Below, piece after piece: positions 33,344 through 41,731 of a DNA stretch of 64,000 nucleotides. Positions within the stretch are counted from its first letter, which is position 1; every line of letters begins with the position of its first letter. A model generated the notes under the pieces. That model saw only the letters and a program-made list of their open reading frames with translations. It did no database searches and was not told where the DNA came from. This DNA comes from an uncultured Eubacteriales bacterium (GTDB taxonomy: Bacteria > Bacillota > Clostridia > Oscillospirales > CAG-272): NCBI GenBank assembly GCA_934486825.1, contig CAKSQF010000004.1, positions 58,197-122,196 of the forward strand, in the 5' to 3' direction. A program made the position numbers and the translations under genes.

Positions 33344-35269
33344 TTAAGGTCTTCCGGGTCTGCCGCCGGGATTTCCGCCCGGTCTGCCGCCGGGTCCGAA
33401 GCTGCTGCCGCCCGAGCCGGTGACCGTCGATTCGATTTTGAAGGTTGCGGCAATCGTCCCTCCGCTCACGCTTCCCGACGTGTATACGGGATCGGAGGTG
33501 TCGCCTTTGTCGATGCTTCCGCCGGTTGACAGTGTATATGTCTGTCCTACGGTTATTTCGGGAGTACTGATAACAACATTCTGAAAATTCTTTTCGGCAA
33601 CGAACGCCGCCACTACATTTCCGTCCGAATCGCAGAGCGAGACAAGCGTTCCCTGCGAAGCGGTCAGATTTGTTCCTATCGAACACTGCGTCGAATAATC
33701 CGCGCTCGGATATTCAGCCATACCGACCGAGCCGTATGCCACCAGCACTCCGCCGGTAACCGAAATATAATTATTGCTGTCTCCGCAGTCAAGCGCTCCG
33801 TCGCCCGACGATGTCGGTCCCGCAATGCAGGTAACACCGCCCGAGATATAGATATTGCCGTTTGAATCAAGTCCGTCGCCGGAGGCATTGACAAAAAGAC
33901 TGCCTCCGCTTATCTGAATCGACCCCGTCGGATTTCCCGACGCGTTTATTCCGTCATCGCTTGCGGTTATTTTTACACTGCCGCCCGAGATCGCAACCGC
34001 TCCGCTCTTGCTTTCAAGCCCCTCATATGAGTAACCGACAATTACGGTACCGCCCGATATGACAAGATCTCCCTCGGCTTTTATTCCCTTTGAATTTGCT
34101 CTGACGGCTGTACATTCGGCATGAAGCTCAAGATACGTCTCATCACCCGATATATTTACCGTTCCGTCGGACGAGATCGCATGCCCGGTGCTGTTCACGG
34201 TCAGCTTCCCTCCGATGACCGAGACTGCATTACCGGCCTTTATTCCCTTTGATTTTATCTTTGAAAGTCCTGAGTCTCCGTCAAATCCGGATCCGAAGCC
34301 GCCCGGTCTGCCGCCGAAGGCATCCGAAGACTGAGACGAACTGTCGGTCGAAACATCTGTGCCCGTCGTCGTGATATCGACCGTTCCGCCGCTTATAATT
34401 ACATACTGCTCCGAGCTTATCCCGTGTTTTGCGGTTGTGATCTTTACACTGCCGCCCGAAATTATCACATATCCCTTTGTGCTGTCGTCCGCCTCAGTCG
34501 AGCGTATGCCGTTTCCGTCCGAGGTCATGGCAAGTGTACCGCCCGAAACCGCAACCGCGTTTTTACCCTTCAGAGCATTGCCGACGGCTTTTACCGTTAT
34601 TTCGCCGCCGATGATTTTCAGCGTTTTCTTTGTCTTTATTCCGTCGTTGTAGCTGCTCTCGACAGTCAGACTGCCGCTTCCGTTTACGGTCAGTGCCGAC
34701 GCGGAAAAAATCGCCGCATTCGCGCGACCGTTCTGCCCGTCGGAATCGTCGTCACTGTCAACATACCCTTCGTCCGCATCCTTTATATAGTTGGTGGTTC
34801 CGTCAACAAGGAGCAGCATCACCTTGTCGGCTGACAGGACTTCTATCGGGGAATTATCAGAACAGCTTATCGAAGCTCCGGCAAGACAGAGCCTTACTTT
34901 CTCGTTTTCGCCGCAATCTACGACAATTCTGCCGTCAGACAGACTTCCGCTCAGGAGATAACTGCCTCCCGCGGTCACGGTTATTACATTTCCGTCGATC
35001 TTTACATTATCCGACGAGGATGACGATCCGCTGTCCGAAAGTGTTATACCGACAGCGTCGGTTGGCAGAGTCGCATCGGTATCAAAATCGGTATATTTTA
35101 TATCAAGCTCCCCTTCTCCGATCGGATCGGTTCCGGTCACAGTCGGTGCGCTTGCCGCCTGACCCGAGGCGGTGGTACTGCCGCCTTTCGAAGAGTTGCA
35201 GGAGGTCAGAAGGAGCACCGATGCGGCAAGCAATACCGCCGTCAAAGCTCTGATTTTCGATGTTTTCAT
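33344..35269 (-). CDS. Beta-helix carbohydrate-binding lipoprotein (Cthe_2159/DUF4353-like)
   Basis: A 641-residue lipoprotein (signal ending LLLTSC). The mature part is a long run of short beta-strand repeats built around 'ISGG' and 'DGI' turns (VIISGGSVKITTAKHGISSE, AIKISASDDGINASGN-like units), the pattern of the right-handed beta-helix family typified by Cthe_2159, which binds acidic polysaccharide such as pectin. A Gly/Pro/Arg tail (GRPGGNPGGRPGRP) closes it. The ATG at 35269 is preferred over 35293 because GAAAGGAAAT lies before it and the signal peptide starts there. A direct repeat TTTAAG-N5-TTTAAG lies upstream and may be a response-regulator site. Confidence 0.85.
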   Translation of the reverse strand: MKTSKIRALTAVLLAASVLLLTSCNSSKGGSTTASGQAASAPTVTGTDPIGEGELDIKYTDFDTDATLPTDAVGITLSDSGSSSSSDNVKIDGNVITVTAGGSYLLSGSLSDGRIVVDCGENEKVRLCLAGASISCSDNSPIEVLSADKVMLLLVDGTTNYIKDADEGYVDSDDDSDGQNGRANAAIFSASALTVNGSGSLTVESSYNDGIKTKKTLKIIGGEITVKAVGNALKGKNAVAVSGGTLAMTSDGNGIRSTEADDSTKGYVIISGGSVKITTAKHGISSEQYVIISGGTVDITTTGTDVSTDSSSQSSDAFGGRPGGFGSGFDGDSGLSKIKSKGIKAGNAVSVIGGKLTVNSTGHAISSDGTVNISGDETYLELHAECTAVRANSKGIKAEGDLVISGGTVIVGYSYEGLESKSGAVAISGGSVKITASDDGINASGNPTGSIQISGGSLFVNASGDGLDSNGNIYISGGVTCIAGPTSSGDGALDCGDSNNYISVTGGVLVAYGSVGMAEYPSADYSTQCSIGTNLTASQGTLVSLCDSDGNVVAAFVAEKNFQNVVISTPEITVGQTYTLSTGGSIDKGDTSDPVYTSGSVSGGTIAATFKIESTVTGSGGSSFGPGGRPGGNPGGRPGRP

Positions 35270-35321
35270 GGAATCATTTCCTTTCGTTTTCAATATTCTG
35301 CCCGAATATTAACAGCACAAT

Positions 35322-35338
35322 CTTAAAATAATCTTAAA
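35322..35338 (-). promoter_or_regulatory. Direct repeat TTTAAG-N5-TTTAAG, candidate response-regulator site
   Basis: On the minus strand TTTAAG occurs at 35338-35333 and again at 35327-35322, eleven nt apart, the phasing used by OmpR/PhoB-type regulators and the same pattern as the streptococcal CiaR site. A possible -10 (TAATAT) follows about 10 nt later, and no -35 hexamer is visible, as expected for an activated promoter. Confidence 0.45.
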
Positions 35339-35424
35339 AATAAAGGCAAAACATTAAACGTTCGGACAGGTTTCACCTACCGTTCACAAAAACAAAAAGG
35401 CTGCGGTACGACCGTAAAAAGGAC

Positions 35425-35453
35425 TTGCATTTTGCCGTCGGATATGATATAAT
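35425..35453 (+). promoter_or_regulatory. Promoter of the EEP hydrolase gene
   Basis: TTGCAT (35425-35430), 17 nt, TATAAT (35448-35453). Confidence 0.75.
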
Positions 35454-35484
35454 CCGATAAAAACCGAACAGGAGCTTCCAAGCA

Positions 35485-36333
35485 GTGATCTTAATGTCAA
35501 ACAATCAGTGGTTATGCGACGCCAACCTGTGGCATGATACGGGCGACGACTGTTCCGCAGAAGCACGTGTCGGCGGACTTCTCCGCGCCTACAAGGAGAT
35601 TATGCCCGATGTTCTCGGACTCCAGGAGTCTTCCGAACGAATGGCAGAGCTTATGATGGCAGAGCTTAAATGCGTTGACCTCGGCGACGGCAAAACCGCA
35701 AAATACTCATACATTTCCGGCGGCAACACGCCGATTATTTACCGTTCCGACAAGTACAGACTGCTTGAATCGGGATTTTTCCTCTACCCGGAACATATCG
35801 ACGACATCGAAGGCAGCTTCAACAACATCGAGAGCAAATCATACTGCTTCGGCGTTTTTGAGGACAGAAATACCGGAAAGCGCTTTGCGCTCATGACAAC
35901 TCACCTTTGGTGGAAGTCGTCGAACCCGTCATCCGGAAGATATCAGGCACGTTCCAACGAAGCGCGCGCCTACCAGATCGGGCTGGCATCGGAAAGGATG
36001 GACAGAGTGATCGCGAAATACCGCTGTCCATGTGTGCTGATGGGTGACTTAAACGCGTCGGTCAACAGTCTGTGCCTTGAACGTGCGCGGAACGAGGGAT
36101 GGACAGAGGTCTACGACCTTTGCGTCGGCGACCGCGACGAAACCTGCGGATTTCATCCATGCGACGCGCACGGCTATTCGCGCGGCGAATCCGGATCATT
36201 CTGTCGGGCGATCGACCACATTCTGATAAAAAACGGAGAGGGTACGACGGTAAACTTTTTCCGCCGTCTGACGCACGAATGGTTTGACAGGCTTTCCGAC
36301 CACTATCCGCTCTACATTGACCTTTCGCTGTAA
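35485..36333 (+). CDS. Endonuclease/exonuclease/phosphatase-family protein
   Basis: A 282-residue protein of the metal-dependent EEP fold. Visible motifs: LGLQES near the N-terminus, THLWWKS, GDLNASVN and the C-terminal LSDHYPLYIDL with the catalytic Asp-His. No signal peptide is seen, so it should act in the cytosol on a phosphodiester or phosphate ester of unknown identity. The GTG at 35485 has AGGAG 10 nt before it; an ATG three codons later (35494) is the alternative. Terminator follows at 36351. Confidence 0.88.
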   Translation: MILMSNNQWLCDANLWHDTGDDCSAEARVGGLLRAYKEIMPDVLGLQESSERMAELMMAELKCVDLGDGKTAKYSYISGGNTPIIYRSDKYRLLESGFFLYPEHIDDIEGSFNNIESKSYCFGVFEDRNTGKRFALMTTHLWWKSSNPSSGRYQARSNEARAYQIGLASERMDRVIAKYRCPCVLMGDLNASVNSLCLERARNEGWTEVYDLCVGDRDETCGFHPCDAHGYSRGESGSFCRAIDHILIKNGEGTTVNFFRRLTHEWFDRLSDHYPLYIDLSL

Positions 36334-36350
36334 TCCGGATAAAAAATTAA

Positions 36351-36395
36351 AGGGGATGTTAAAAACACCGAGTTTTTAACATCCCCTGCCGTTTT
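36351..36395. terminator. Bidirectional terminator, EEP gene / TPM-domain gene
   Basis: AGGGGATGTTAAAAAC (36351-36366) pairs with GTTTTTAACATCCCCT (36372-36387); T-rich tails on both strands. Confidence 0.9.
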
Positions 36396-36408
36396 ATTCC
36401 GACCTTTA

Positions 36409-37275
36409 TCAGATGCTGCCGCTTCTTCCGCCATACGAGCCACCGCTCGACGAGCTTGTGCGTCCGCCTGATGAGCCGGAGCTGCTTTCCTTGGGCTTTG
36501 CCACACGTGTGACATTGCTGTAAAGGTAAATGTCCCTGCTCTCTTTTATGTTGAGGCTGTCCTTTTTTACATAATCGGCGGCGTTGTTCTTTCGCCTTAT
36601 CGTTTTCAGCTTGCCCTTCATGGCACTGACTGTTACAATTGCGATTATGAATCCGAACACCAGCGAAATGCCGAGCACTGTGCCGAGCGGGAATTTTTTG
36701 TATTCCTCAAACACGCTGTCACAGACCGAGGCATATTCCTCAACCGCTTTTTTATAGTCACGGTTTCTGATCTGCGTTATGACGCGGTCTTCAAATTCGT
36801 CAAGCGCCGATTCGTCATATGCCGAGTCGCACATACCGTGGGTACGTATGTCCCATTTGCCTGTTGTTCCGAGAACAACGGTAAGCAGAACTCCGTCCCT
36901 GTCGCTTCCGATGCCGCAGTTCTTTTCCTCATAGTAATCAGCCGCAAACCTTGCTATGTCGCTCCCGCTGAAGCTGTTCAGAAAAGCGACTGCAACAGTG
37001 CACGAATGTTTTCTGCCGACCGATTCGAGAAGCTCAAGCAGTTCTTTTTCTTCATCCGCATCAAACACCCCGACCTCATCGATCAGGAGTCCGTAAAATT
37101 CGGACGGTGTCTCTGTCTGCGGCGCATCCGAGCCGCTGCCGTCATATTCGACCCTGCCGAGCGTTCCGGCTCCGTCAACAATATCTATTGCCGACAATCC
37201 GGTCAGCGGAGCAAGCAGTACGGCGAAAATGAAGGAGAGTAAAATTACCGATATGATTCTTTTGGTGAAATTCAT
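36409..37275 (-). CDS. TPM-domain membrane protein (YdjH/YgcG-like)
   Basis: A 288-residue protein: N-terminal signal or membrane helix, an extracellular TPM domain (LLIDEVGVFDADEEKELLEL, HSCTVAVAF, DGVLLTVVLG), one membrane helix (GTVLGISLVFGFIIAIVTV), and a cytoplasmic tail ending in a Ser/Gly-rich SSSSGGSYGGRSGSI segment. It is third in a leftward set after SPFH and zinc-ribbon genes, the same partners as B. subtilis ydjG, ydjH and ydjI, whose products help recruit a PspA-like membrane protection protein. Its exact role is unknown. Confidence 0.87.
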   Translation of the reverse strand: MNFTKRIISVILLSFIFAVLLAPLTGLSAIDIVDGAGTLGRVEYDGSGSDAPQTETPSEFYGLLIDEVGVFDADEEKELLELLESVGRKHSCTVAVAFLNSFSGSDIARFAADYYEEKNCGIGSDRDGVLLTVVLGTTGKWDIRTHGMCDSAYDESALDEFEDRVITQIRNRDYKKAVEEYASVCDSVFEEYKKFPLGTVLGISLVFGFIIAIVTVSAMKGKLKTIRRKNNAADYVKKDSLNIKESRDIYLYSNVTRVAKPKESSSGSSGGRTSSSSGGSYGGRSGSI

Positions 37276-37299
37276 TTGTCAATCCTCCGCTCTCACCGA

Positions 37300-38394
37300 T
37301 CACATAAACAGAAAGTGCAAAAGCGTCATGACAAGTGCAAGCCCCGCCGATATCGAAGCGGTAAGCCCGCAGAGCCATCTCCAGTATGCACCCTTGTCAA
37401 GCGGGAGATCGCCTATTATCTTCCCTGTCTGACCGTTCACGTAAAAGGGATATTTCTTGCCGTTCCAGCTTGTATTCAGTATCCAGACCGGGCAAAGTAC
37501 ATATTTTGCCTCGCTGTTTGACACCTTGATCGACGTCTGCACCGGAGTCACCGTCGTATAGCCGAGCGCGGTCGATGCAATAGCCGTCTCGGTCGTGTTC
37601 TTCATCCTCACCTTAACCCTGTCGATACACTTATCCGAGCTCAGATCATACCTCTCGGCGTAAAAGCCGGAAAGATACTGTGCCGAAAAATCGGCAGCGC
37701 CCGAAAAATCAAAAGGTTCTATCGATTCGGACACTGCATCGTCAAATTCGGACGAGCCGTCTGACGGTATATTCAGAAAGGACAGATCGCCGTCGCGTAT
37801 CAGCATATAGTGTGCCGTGCGCGTATAGATATAATCCTTGTCGCTCCACGATGTGACCTTTGTTGCGTCATATCTTATGTATGCGCTTGCGTCTCCGTCG
37901 TAAAACCAATAAGGCAGATAAACACCCTTCATCTCGTCAAGATGATCCTCATTTTTAAAGGCTTTCGGAAGAAGCCTTTTTTTGAGGAAAAACGAAGAAA
38001 GCGTTTTCTTTGCCGTGTTTTTGTCAACCGCGAACGGAATCACCTTGTCCGGATACAATTCTCCGCTGAGCCTGCCCGAAATAACCACGGGATTGTCGCA
38101 GAAGGGACAGAAGGTTGCCGAAGTGGTCGATTTTGCGACCACTTCGCCTCCGCAGCTTTTACATACAAAGACCGACAGTCCCTCCGATTCCTCATCGGTC
38201 CACGTTTTATCCGTGGTCTTTGCCTTGTCAAAGCTCTCTTCACTGCCCTGTTTAAGCGCTTCGTCAAATGCCTTCAGCGTATCCGACTCAAACTCGGTGT
38301 CACAGTACGGACACTTCATTTTTTGCAGTTTGCTGTCAAATTCTATTGCCCCGCCGCAACAGGGACACTTATAGGTTAACAAATTCTCCATCAT
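37300..38394 (-). CDS. Zinc-ribbon membrane protein (YdjG-like)
   Basis: A 364-residue protein with a TFIIB-type zinc ribbon at the start (YKCPCCGGAIEFDSKLQKMKCPYC), a second ribbon near residue 78 (VFVCKSCGGEVVAKSTTSATFCPFC), a large soluble domain and a C-terminal hydrophobic segment (LCGLTASISAGLALVMTLLHF). It matches YdjG-type proteins. The gene lies between those for the SPFH and TPM proteins with gaps of about 25 nt, so the three form one operon. Confidence 0.87.
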   Translation of the reverse strand: MMENLLTYKCPCCGGAIEFDSKLQKMKCPYCDTEFESDTLKAFDEALKQGSEESFDKAKTTDKTWTDEESEGLSVFVCKSCGGEVVAKSTTSATFCPFCDNPVVISGRLSGELYPDKVIPFAVDKNTAKKTLSSFFLKKRLLPKAFKNEDHLDEMKGVYLPYWFYDGDASAYIRYDATKVTSWSDKDYIYTRTAHYMLIRDGDLSFLNIPSDGSSEFDDAVSESIEPFDFSGAADFSAQYLSGFYAERYDLSSDKCIDRVKVRMKNTTETAIASTALGYTTVTPVQTSIKVSNSEAKYVLCPVWILNTSWNGKKYPFYVNGQTGKIIGDLPLDKGAYWRWLCGLTASISAGLALVMTLLHFLFM

Positions 38395-38419
38395 CTGTCT
38401 CCGGAAAAAACAGTTTTAA

Positions 38420-39811
38420 TTATCTCGCGTCCTTATCGTCAAAGGGGTCTCCGCACTCGGGGCAGAACTTCGGAGGATGCTTGGGATCCTCGGGCTCCCA
38501 TCCGCATTTATCGCAACGGTAGAGAGGAGCGTCCGCCGGCTTTTTTGCACCGCATTCGGAGCAGAATTTACCCTTGTTCACCGCGCCGCAGCTGCAGGTC
38601 CAGCCGTCGGTATCGGCAGGCTTCGGACTTCCGCACTCGGGGCAGAATCTGCCTGTCGTCTTTGCTCCGCACTTGCAGGTCCACTCGCCCTCCTTCTTTG
38701 TCTCGGGCTTCTTTGCGCCGCAATCCGGACAGAAGTTTCCGCTTACGGTTCTGCCGCAGGAACACTTCCAGCTGTCATCCGACTGTTTACTCTGCTGATT
38801 CTGCCGATTCATGGCATAGAAGTTCTGAGCGTTCATACCCGCGCCCGCATTCATTGCCATTCCCATTCCCATAAACCCGGTCATTGCGCCTGCTGAATTG
38901 GATGCAGCCGCCTTGACTGCGTCAGCCTGTGCACCAACCATCGTGGCACCTGCCATTCCGGGATCACGCAGCATACCGGTTCTCTGAGCGTTCTTGAGCA
39001 GTTCCTGATCCTCTTCGGTAAGTGTGACCGATCCGAGGGCGACCGACACGATCGACAGACCGCGCTTCTCGGACCAGTCTCTTGTCAGCTCCTGGTTGAG
39101 ATATTCGCGCAGCTCCTCGGTGTGGCTCATAAGCTGGCTCGGGCGAAGCTCAAGTCCCGACATTTTTCCGATTGCCGGCATAAGCGCCGATACGAACTCG
39201 GTCTTGAGCTGACCGTCGATCGTCTCGCGGCGGAATTCGTCGGTTATATTTGCGCAGACGTTCGTATAGAAAAGCAACGGATTTGTTATCTTATATGAAT
39301 ATATACCGCTGCAGCGGAGCGAGAGGTCGATATCGAACCCGATCTTGCTGTCAACGACTCTGAAGGGTATCGGATTTTTCGTCCCGAACTTATTGTCCAT
39401 AAGCTCTTTTATGTTGAAATAGTAGACTCTCTGATCCTTGCCGGTATCACCGCCGAAGGTAAAACGCTTACCTATTGTCTTGAAGGTGTCAAGTATCGAT
39501 TTGCCGAGGCTTCCGGAAAAGATGCTCGGTTCGGTCGATTTATCGAAAACATATTCGCCGGCTTCCGCACAGACATCGACGATTTTTCCCTGTTCGACGA
39601 TCATCATGCACTGTCCTTCGTTGACGGCAATCACCGATCCGTTCGATATTATGTTATCACTGCCCTTTGTGTTCGAGCTTCGCGAGCCGGTTCTTTTCTG
39701 TCCCTTTACCGCAAGCACCTCTTTGTCAAGAGAGTCGCAATAGAAATATTCCTTCCACTGATCTGCCAGAGTACCGCCGAGTGCGCCTATACCCGCTTTG
39801 ATAAGTCCCAT
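38420..39811 (-). CDS. SPFH-domain protein with four C-terminal zinc ribbons (YdjI-like)
   Basis: A 463-residue protein. The N-terminal ~320 residues form the SPFH/band-7 region of the YdjI (virion core-like) family, with MGLIKAGIGALGGTLADQWKE at the start. The tail has three CxC...CxxC ribbons (CSCGRTVSGNFCPDCG, CKCGAKTTGRFCPECG, CSCGAVNKGKFCSECG) and a final CDKCG...CPECG ribbon. YdjI anchors a membrane stress complex in Bacillus. The ATG at 39811 has AAGGAG before it. No PspA homologue is next to it here. Confidence 0.87.
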   Translation of the reverse strand: MGLIKAGIGALGGTLADQWKEYFYCDSLDKEVLAVKGQKRTGSRSSNTKGSDNIISNGSVIAVNEGQCMMIVEQGKIVDVCAEAGEYVFDKSTEPSIFSGSLGKSILDTFKTIGKRFTFGGDTGKDQRVYYFNIKELMDNKFGTKNPIPFRVVDSKIGFDIDLSLRCSGIYSYKITNPLLFYTNVCANITDEFRRETIDGQLKTEFVSALMPAIGKMSGLELRPSQLMSHTEELREYLNQELTRDWSEKRGLSIVSVALGSVTLTEEDQELLKNAQRTGMLRDPGMAGATMVGAQADAVKAAASNSAGAMTGFMGMGMAMNAGAGMNAQNFYAMNRQNQQSKQSDDSWKCSCGRTVSGNFCPDCGAKKPETKKEGEWTCKCGAKTTGRFCPECGSPKPADTDGWTCSCGAVNKGKFCSECGAKKPADAPLYRCDKCGWEPEDPKHPPKFCPECGDPFDDKDAR

Positions 39812-39844
39812 AACCGTTCTCCTTGTCGATTTCAATAATACAAT

Positions 39845-39861
39845 CGGTCAAAATATGACCG
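39845..39861. promoter_or_regulatory. Palindrome CGGTCA-AAATA-TGACCG, candidate operator
   Basis: Six-base arms separated by 5 nt lie just downstream of the predicted start point of the YdjI-like operon (promoter 39870-39898), where a repressor or sigma-independent regulator could act. Confidence 0.45.
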
Positions 39862-39869
39862 TATACGAT

Positions 39870-39898
39870 ATATTAGCACACTTTTGTCTTTTTTTCAA
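39870..39898 (-). promoter_or_regulatory. Promoter of the YdjI-like operon
   Basis: Minus strand TTGAAA (39898-39893), 17 nt, TAATAT (39875-39870). Confidence 0.7.
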
Positions 39899-39923
39899 GT
39901 ATAATCTTATCTTTTTACACTTT

Positions 39924-40457
39924 TTAATATCCGTTTTTGACTATTTCCCTTACAAGAGCAAAAGCGGCATCCTCCCCCTCCTCGGCAAGGACAGTCAGCA
40001 CCTTTTCGAGCGCCGCCGCAGTCTCCTCATGTATAAACATATGCGGTCTTCCCCGTCTGAAATACTCAAGCGGGTGAGCGTCGGTATAATTTTTTCCCTG
40101 ATAGGTCTTGCTCGCCGCGACCCTGTCGCAAAACATCTCGGCAAAATACACCGGCGGCATCTTAACCGGCTCCACCTGTCTCGTTTTGGGATTGAAATCA
40201 TTCCAGTATTCGTAATGATGCAGATTTCTGCCCTTGTGATGCATCCACGCTCTGCTGTACCCGTATTTTTCCCGCTCGGTCTCGTTCGGCGAACGCGTTC
40301 CCTGCCAGTTCTTTACCCCCGGGATAAACTCCGCCGGGCTGAATTTTGACAGATCGTGCAGAAGTCCCCTGAGCGGTATGCCGGCTCTGACGCAATGCAC
40401 GAACACCTTATGACGATGTCTGCACACGGTCCCGAGATGTCCTATAAACTTGTTCAT
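39924..40457 (-). CDS. DUF5662-family protein
   Basis: A 177-residue protein with conserved His/Asp-rich motifs HRHKVFVHCVRAG, LLHDLSKFSPAEF and WMHHKGRNLHHYEYWND, the signature of DUF5662. The His-Asp pattern suggests a metal-dependent HD-like hydrolase fold, but no activity is known. The ATG at 40457 follows AGGAGAAGGA and opens directly into the domain; 37 further codons upstream are open but overlap the leader. Single gene with its own promoter. Confidence 0.82.
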   Translation of the reverse strand: MNKFIGHLGTVCRHRHKVFVHCVRAGIPLRGLLHDLSKFSPAEFIPGVKNWQGTRSPNETEREKYGYSRAWMHHKGRNLHHYEYWNDFNPKTRQVEPVKMPPVYFAEMFCDRVAASKTYQGKNYTDAHPLEYFRRGRPHMFIHEETAAALEKVLTVLAEEGEDAAFALVREIVKNGY

Positions 40458-40517
40458 TTCTTCATCCTTCTCCTCTGCCGTGCGGAGCATACGCACACGC
40501 CCCGCATACTGCTTTCT

Positions 40518-40546
40518 ATTATACATCCGCGCCGGAAAAATTGCAA
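40518..40546 (-). promoter_or_regulatory. Promoter of the DUF5662 gene
   Basis: Minus strand TTGCAA (40546-40541), 17 nt, TATAAT (40523-40518). In the 312-nt gap 40458-40769 this and the divergent promoter at 40692 are the only signals seen. Confidence 0.78.
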
Positions 40547-40691
40547 TAGGTTTTCGGGAATCGGGCATTGCTTTTGTTGAAAAGTGTACAAACAGCTTGT
40601 GCGTATTTGTTCAAAAATTATTATTTTTCTGTTAATATAAACAAAAGACGGGTCCGAATGTCGTCAAAACGTCAAAATATACAAACATGTA

Positions 40692-40720
40692 TTGATTTTT
40701 TTCGTTTTTTAGTATATAAT
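40692..40720 (+). promoter_or_regulatory. Promoter of the lipoprotein at 40770
   Basis: TTGATT (40692-40697), 17 nt, TATAAT (40715-40720). Confidence 0.75.
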
Positions 40721-40769
40721 AGCATAAAAGCCGACTGCGGCAAAATCAAACGAAAGGGTAAGTACAACA

Positions 40770-41591
40770 ATGAAGAAAATCGTAGCTCTGTTTTTATCTG
40801 TCACAATGATGCTCGGAACGGCGACCGTGCTGTGCTCCTGCAAAAAAGGTGACACGACCCCGACAACCGCGGTGTCCGCCGAAAGCAAACCGTCCGACAG
40901 CGTGACTACCGCAAAGCCGACAACCTCCTCCGTGACAACCTCTCAGCCCCCCGAATCAAAGCCCGATGCCGACGGACGTCTCATAGAAATCGAAAGCGAA
41001 TGGCACTACAAAGTATTCGCCGCTCCCTACAACTCGACCGGACCGAACGGAAGCTATCCCGAGGACACCGACGAATTTGCCGCCTTTCTCCGCGATCACA
41101 ACTGGGAACCGGGAGCGCTCACTCTTCCGGAGGGTATTATCGATGAAATGAAGGACTGGCAGATTGCCGCAGCTCCCTTCGGAGACTGTGATGCCGGATA
41201 CGATAACTCCGACATAGGCTGGTCGGACGACAACCACGGTCTGATTGTTTACACGACCTTTGTCATAGAAGATCTTGCCGAATTCAGGAAAAACTTCAAT
41301 TCTCTCGAAATATACACATGGTTTGACAACACCCCTTCCTTCTATCTTAACGGAAAGCTCTTCTTCCACAAGGACACCGGGCTTACCGGCAATCCGGGAG
41401 ACTGGGTGGACGGCATAACATACTTTGATTTCGACAGTCCCAAATTCTCCGACTACATTCCCGAGGGCATCACCTCATATGCCGATCTTATCGATCTGCT
41501 GGTTGAGGGTGAGAACACCTTTGTAGCAACTCTTAAGGATGCATGGGGCGGACGCATGTTCTGCCTTGAGCTTGCAGGCTGTATGGAATAA
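40770..41591 (+). CDS. Thr/Ser-rich lipoprotein, unknown domain
   Basis: A 273-residue lipoprotein (signal ending VLCSC), with a Thr/Ser/Pro linker (about 28-68) and a globular domain of ~200 residues rich in Trp, Asp and aromatic residues (WHYKVFAAPYNSTGPNGSY; IGWSDDNHGLIVYTTFVIE; YTWFDNTPSFYLNGKLFFHK). The beta-rich look with FYLNGKLFF resembles the carbohydrate-binding sandwich domains attached to glycosidases, but no family was recognised. The architecture resembles the lipoproteins at 10999 and 12587, though sequence similarity is not obvious. GAAAGGG precedes the ATG. Confidence 0.75.
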   Translation: MKKIVALFLSVTMMLGTATVLCSCKKGDTTPTTAVSAESKPSDSVTTAKPTTSSVTTSQPPESKPDADGRLIEIESEWHYKVFAAPYNSTGPNGSYPEDTDEFAAFLRDHNWEPGALTLPEGIIDEMKDWQIAAAPFGDCDAGYDNSDIGWSDDNHGLIVYTTFVIEDLAEFRKNFNSLEIYTWFDNTPSFYLNGKLFFHKDTGLTGNPGDWVDGITYFDFDSPKFSDYIPEGITSYADLIDLLVEGENTFVATLKDAWGGRMFCLELAGCME

Positions 41592-41605
41592 GACTCAAAA
41601 CCGAT

Positions 41606-41642
41606 AAAACTCCCGAATTCCCGAAAAATCCGGGAGTTTTTA
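41606..41642 (+). terminator. Terminator after the lipoprotein
   Basis: AAAACTCCCG (41606-41615) pairs with CGGGAGTTTT (41631-41640), with further T; it abuts the trmO -35. Confidence 0.85.
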
Positions 41643-41671
41643 TTGACATTTACGCACGCGCGATATATAAT
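41643..41671 (+). promoter_or_regulatory. Promoter of trmO
   Basis: TTGACA (41643-41648), 17 nt, TATAAT (41666-41671). Confidence 0.88.
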
Positions 41672-41731
41672 GTAGGATCGCAATCGGCGGTTTCACGTCC
41701 GAAAATCAAAAACGGAACAGGCAAAAATCAC

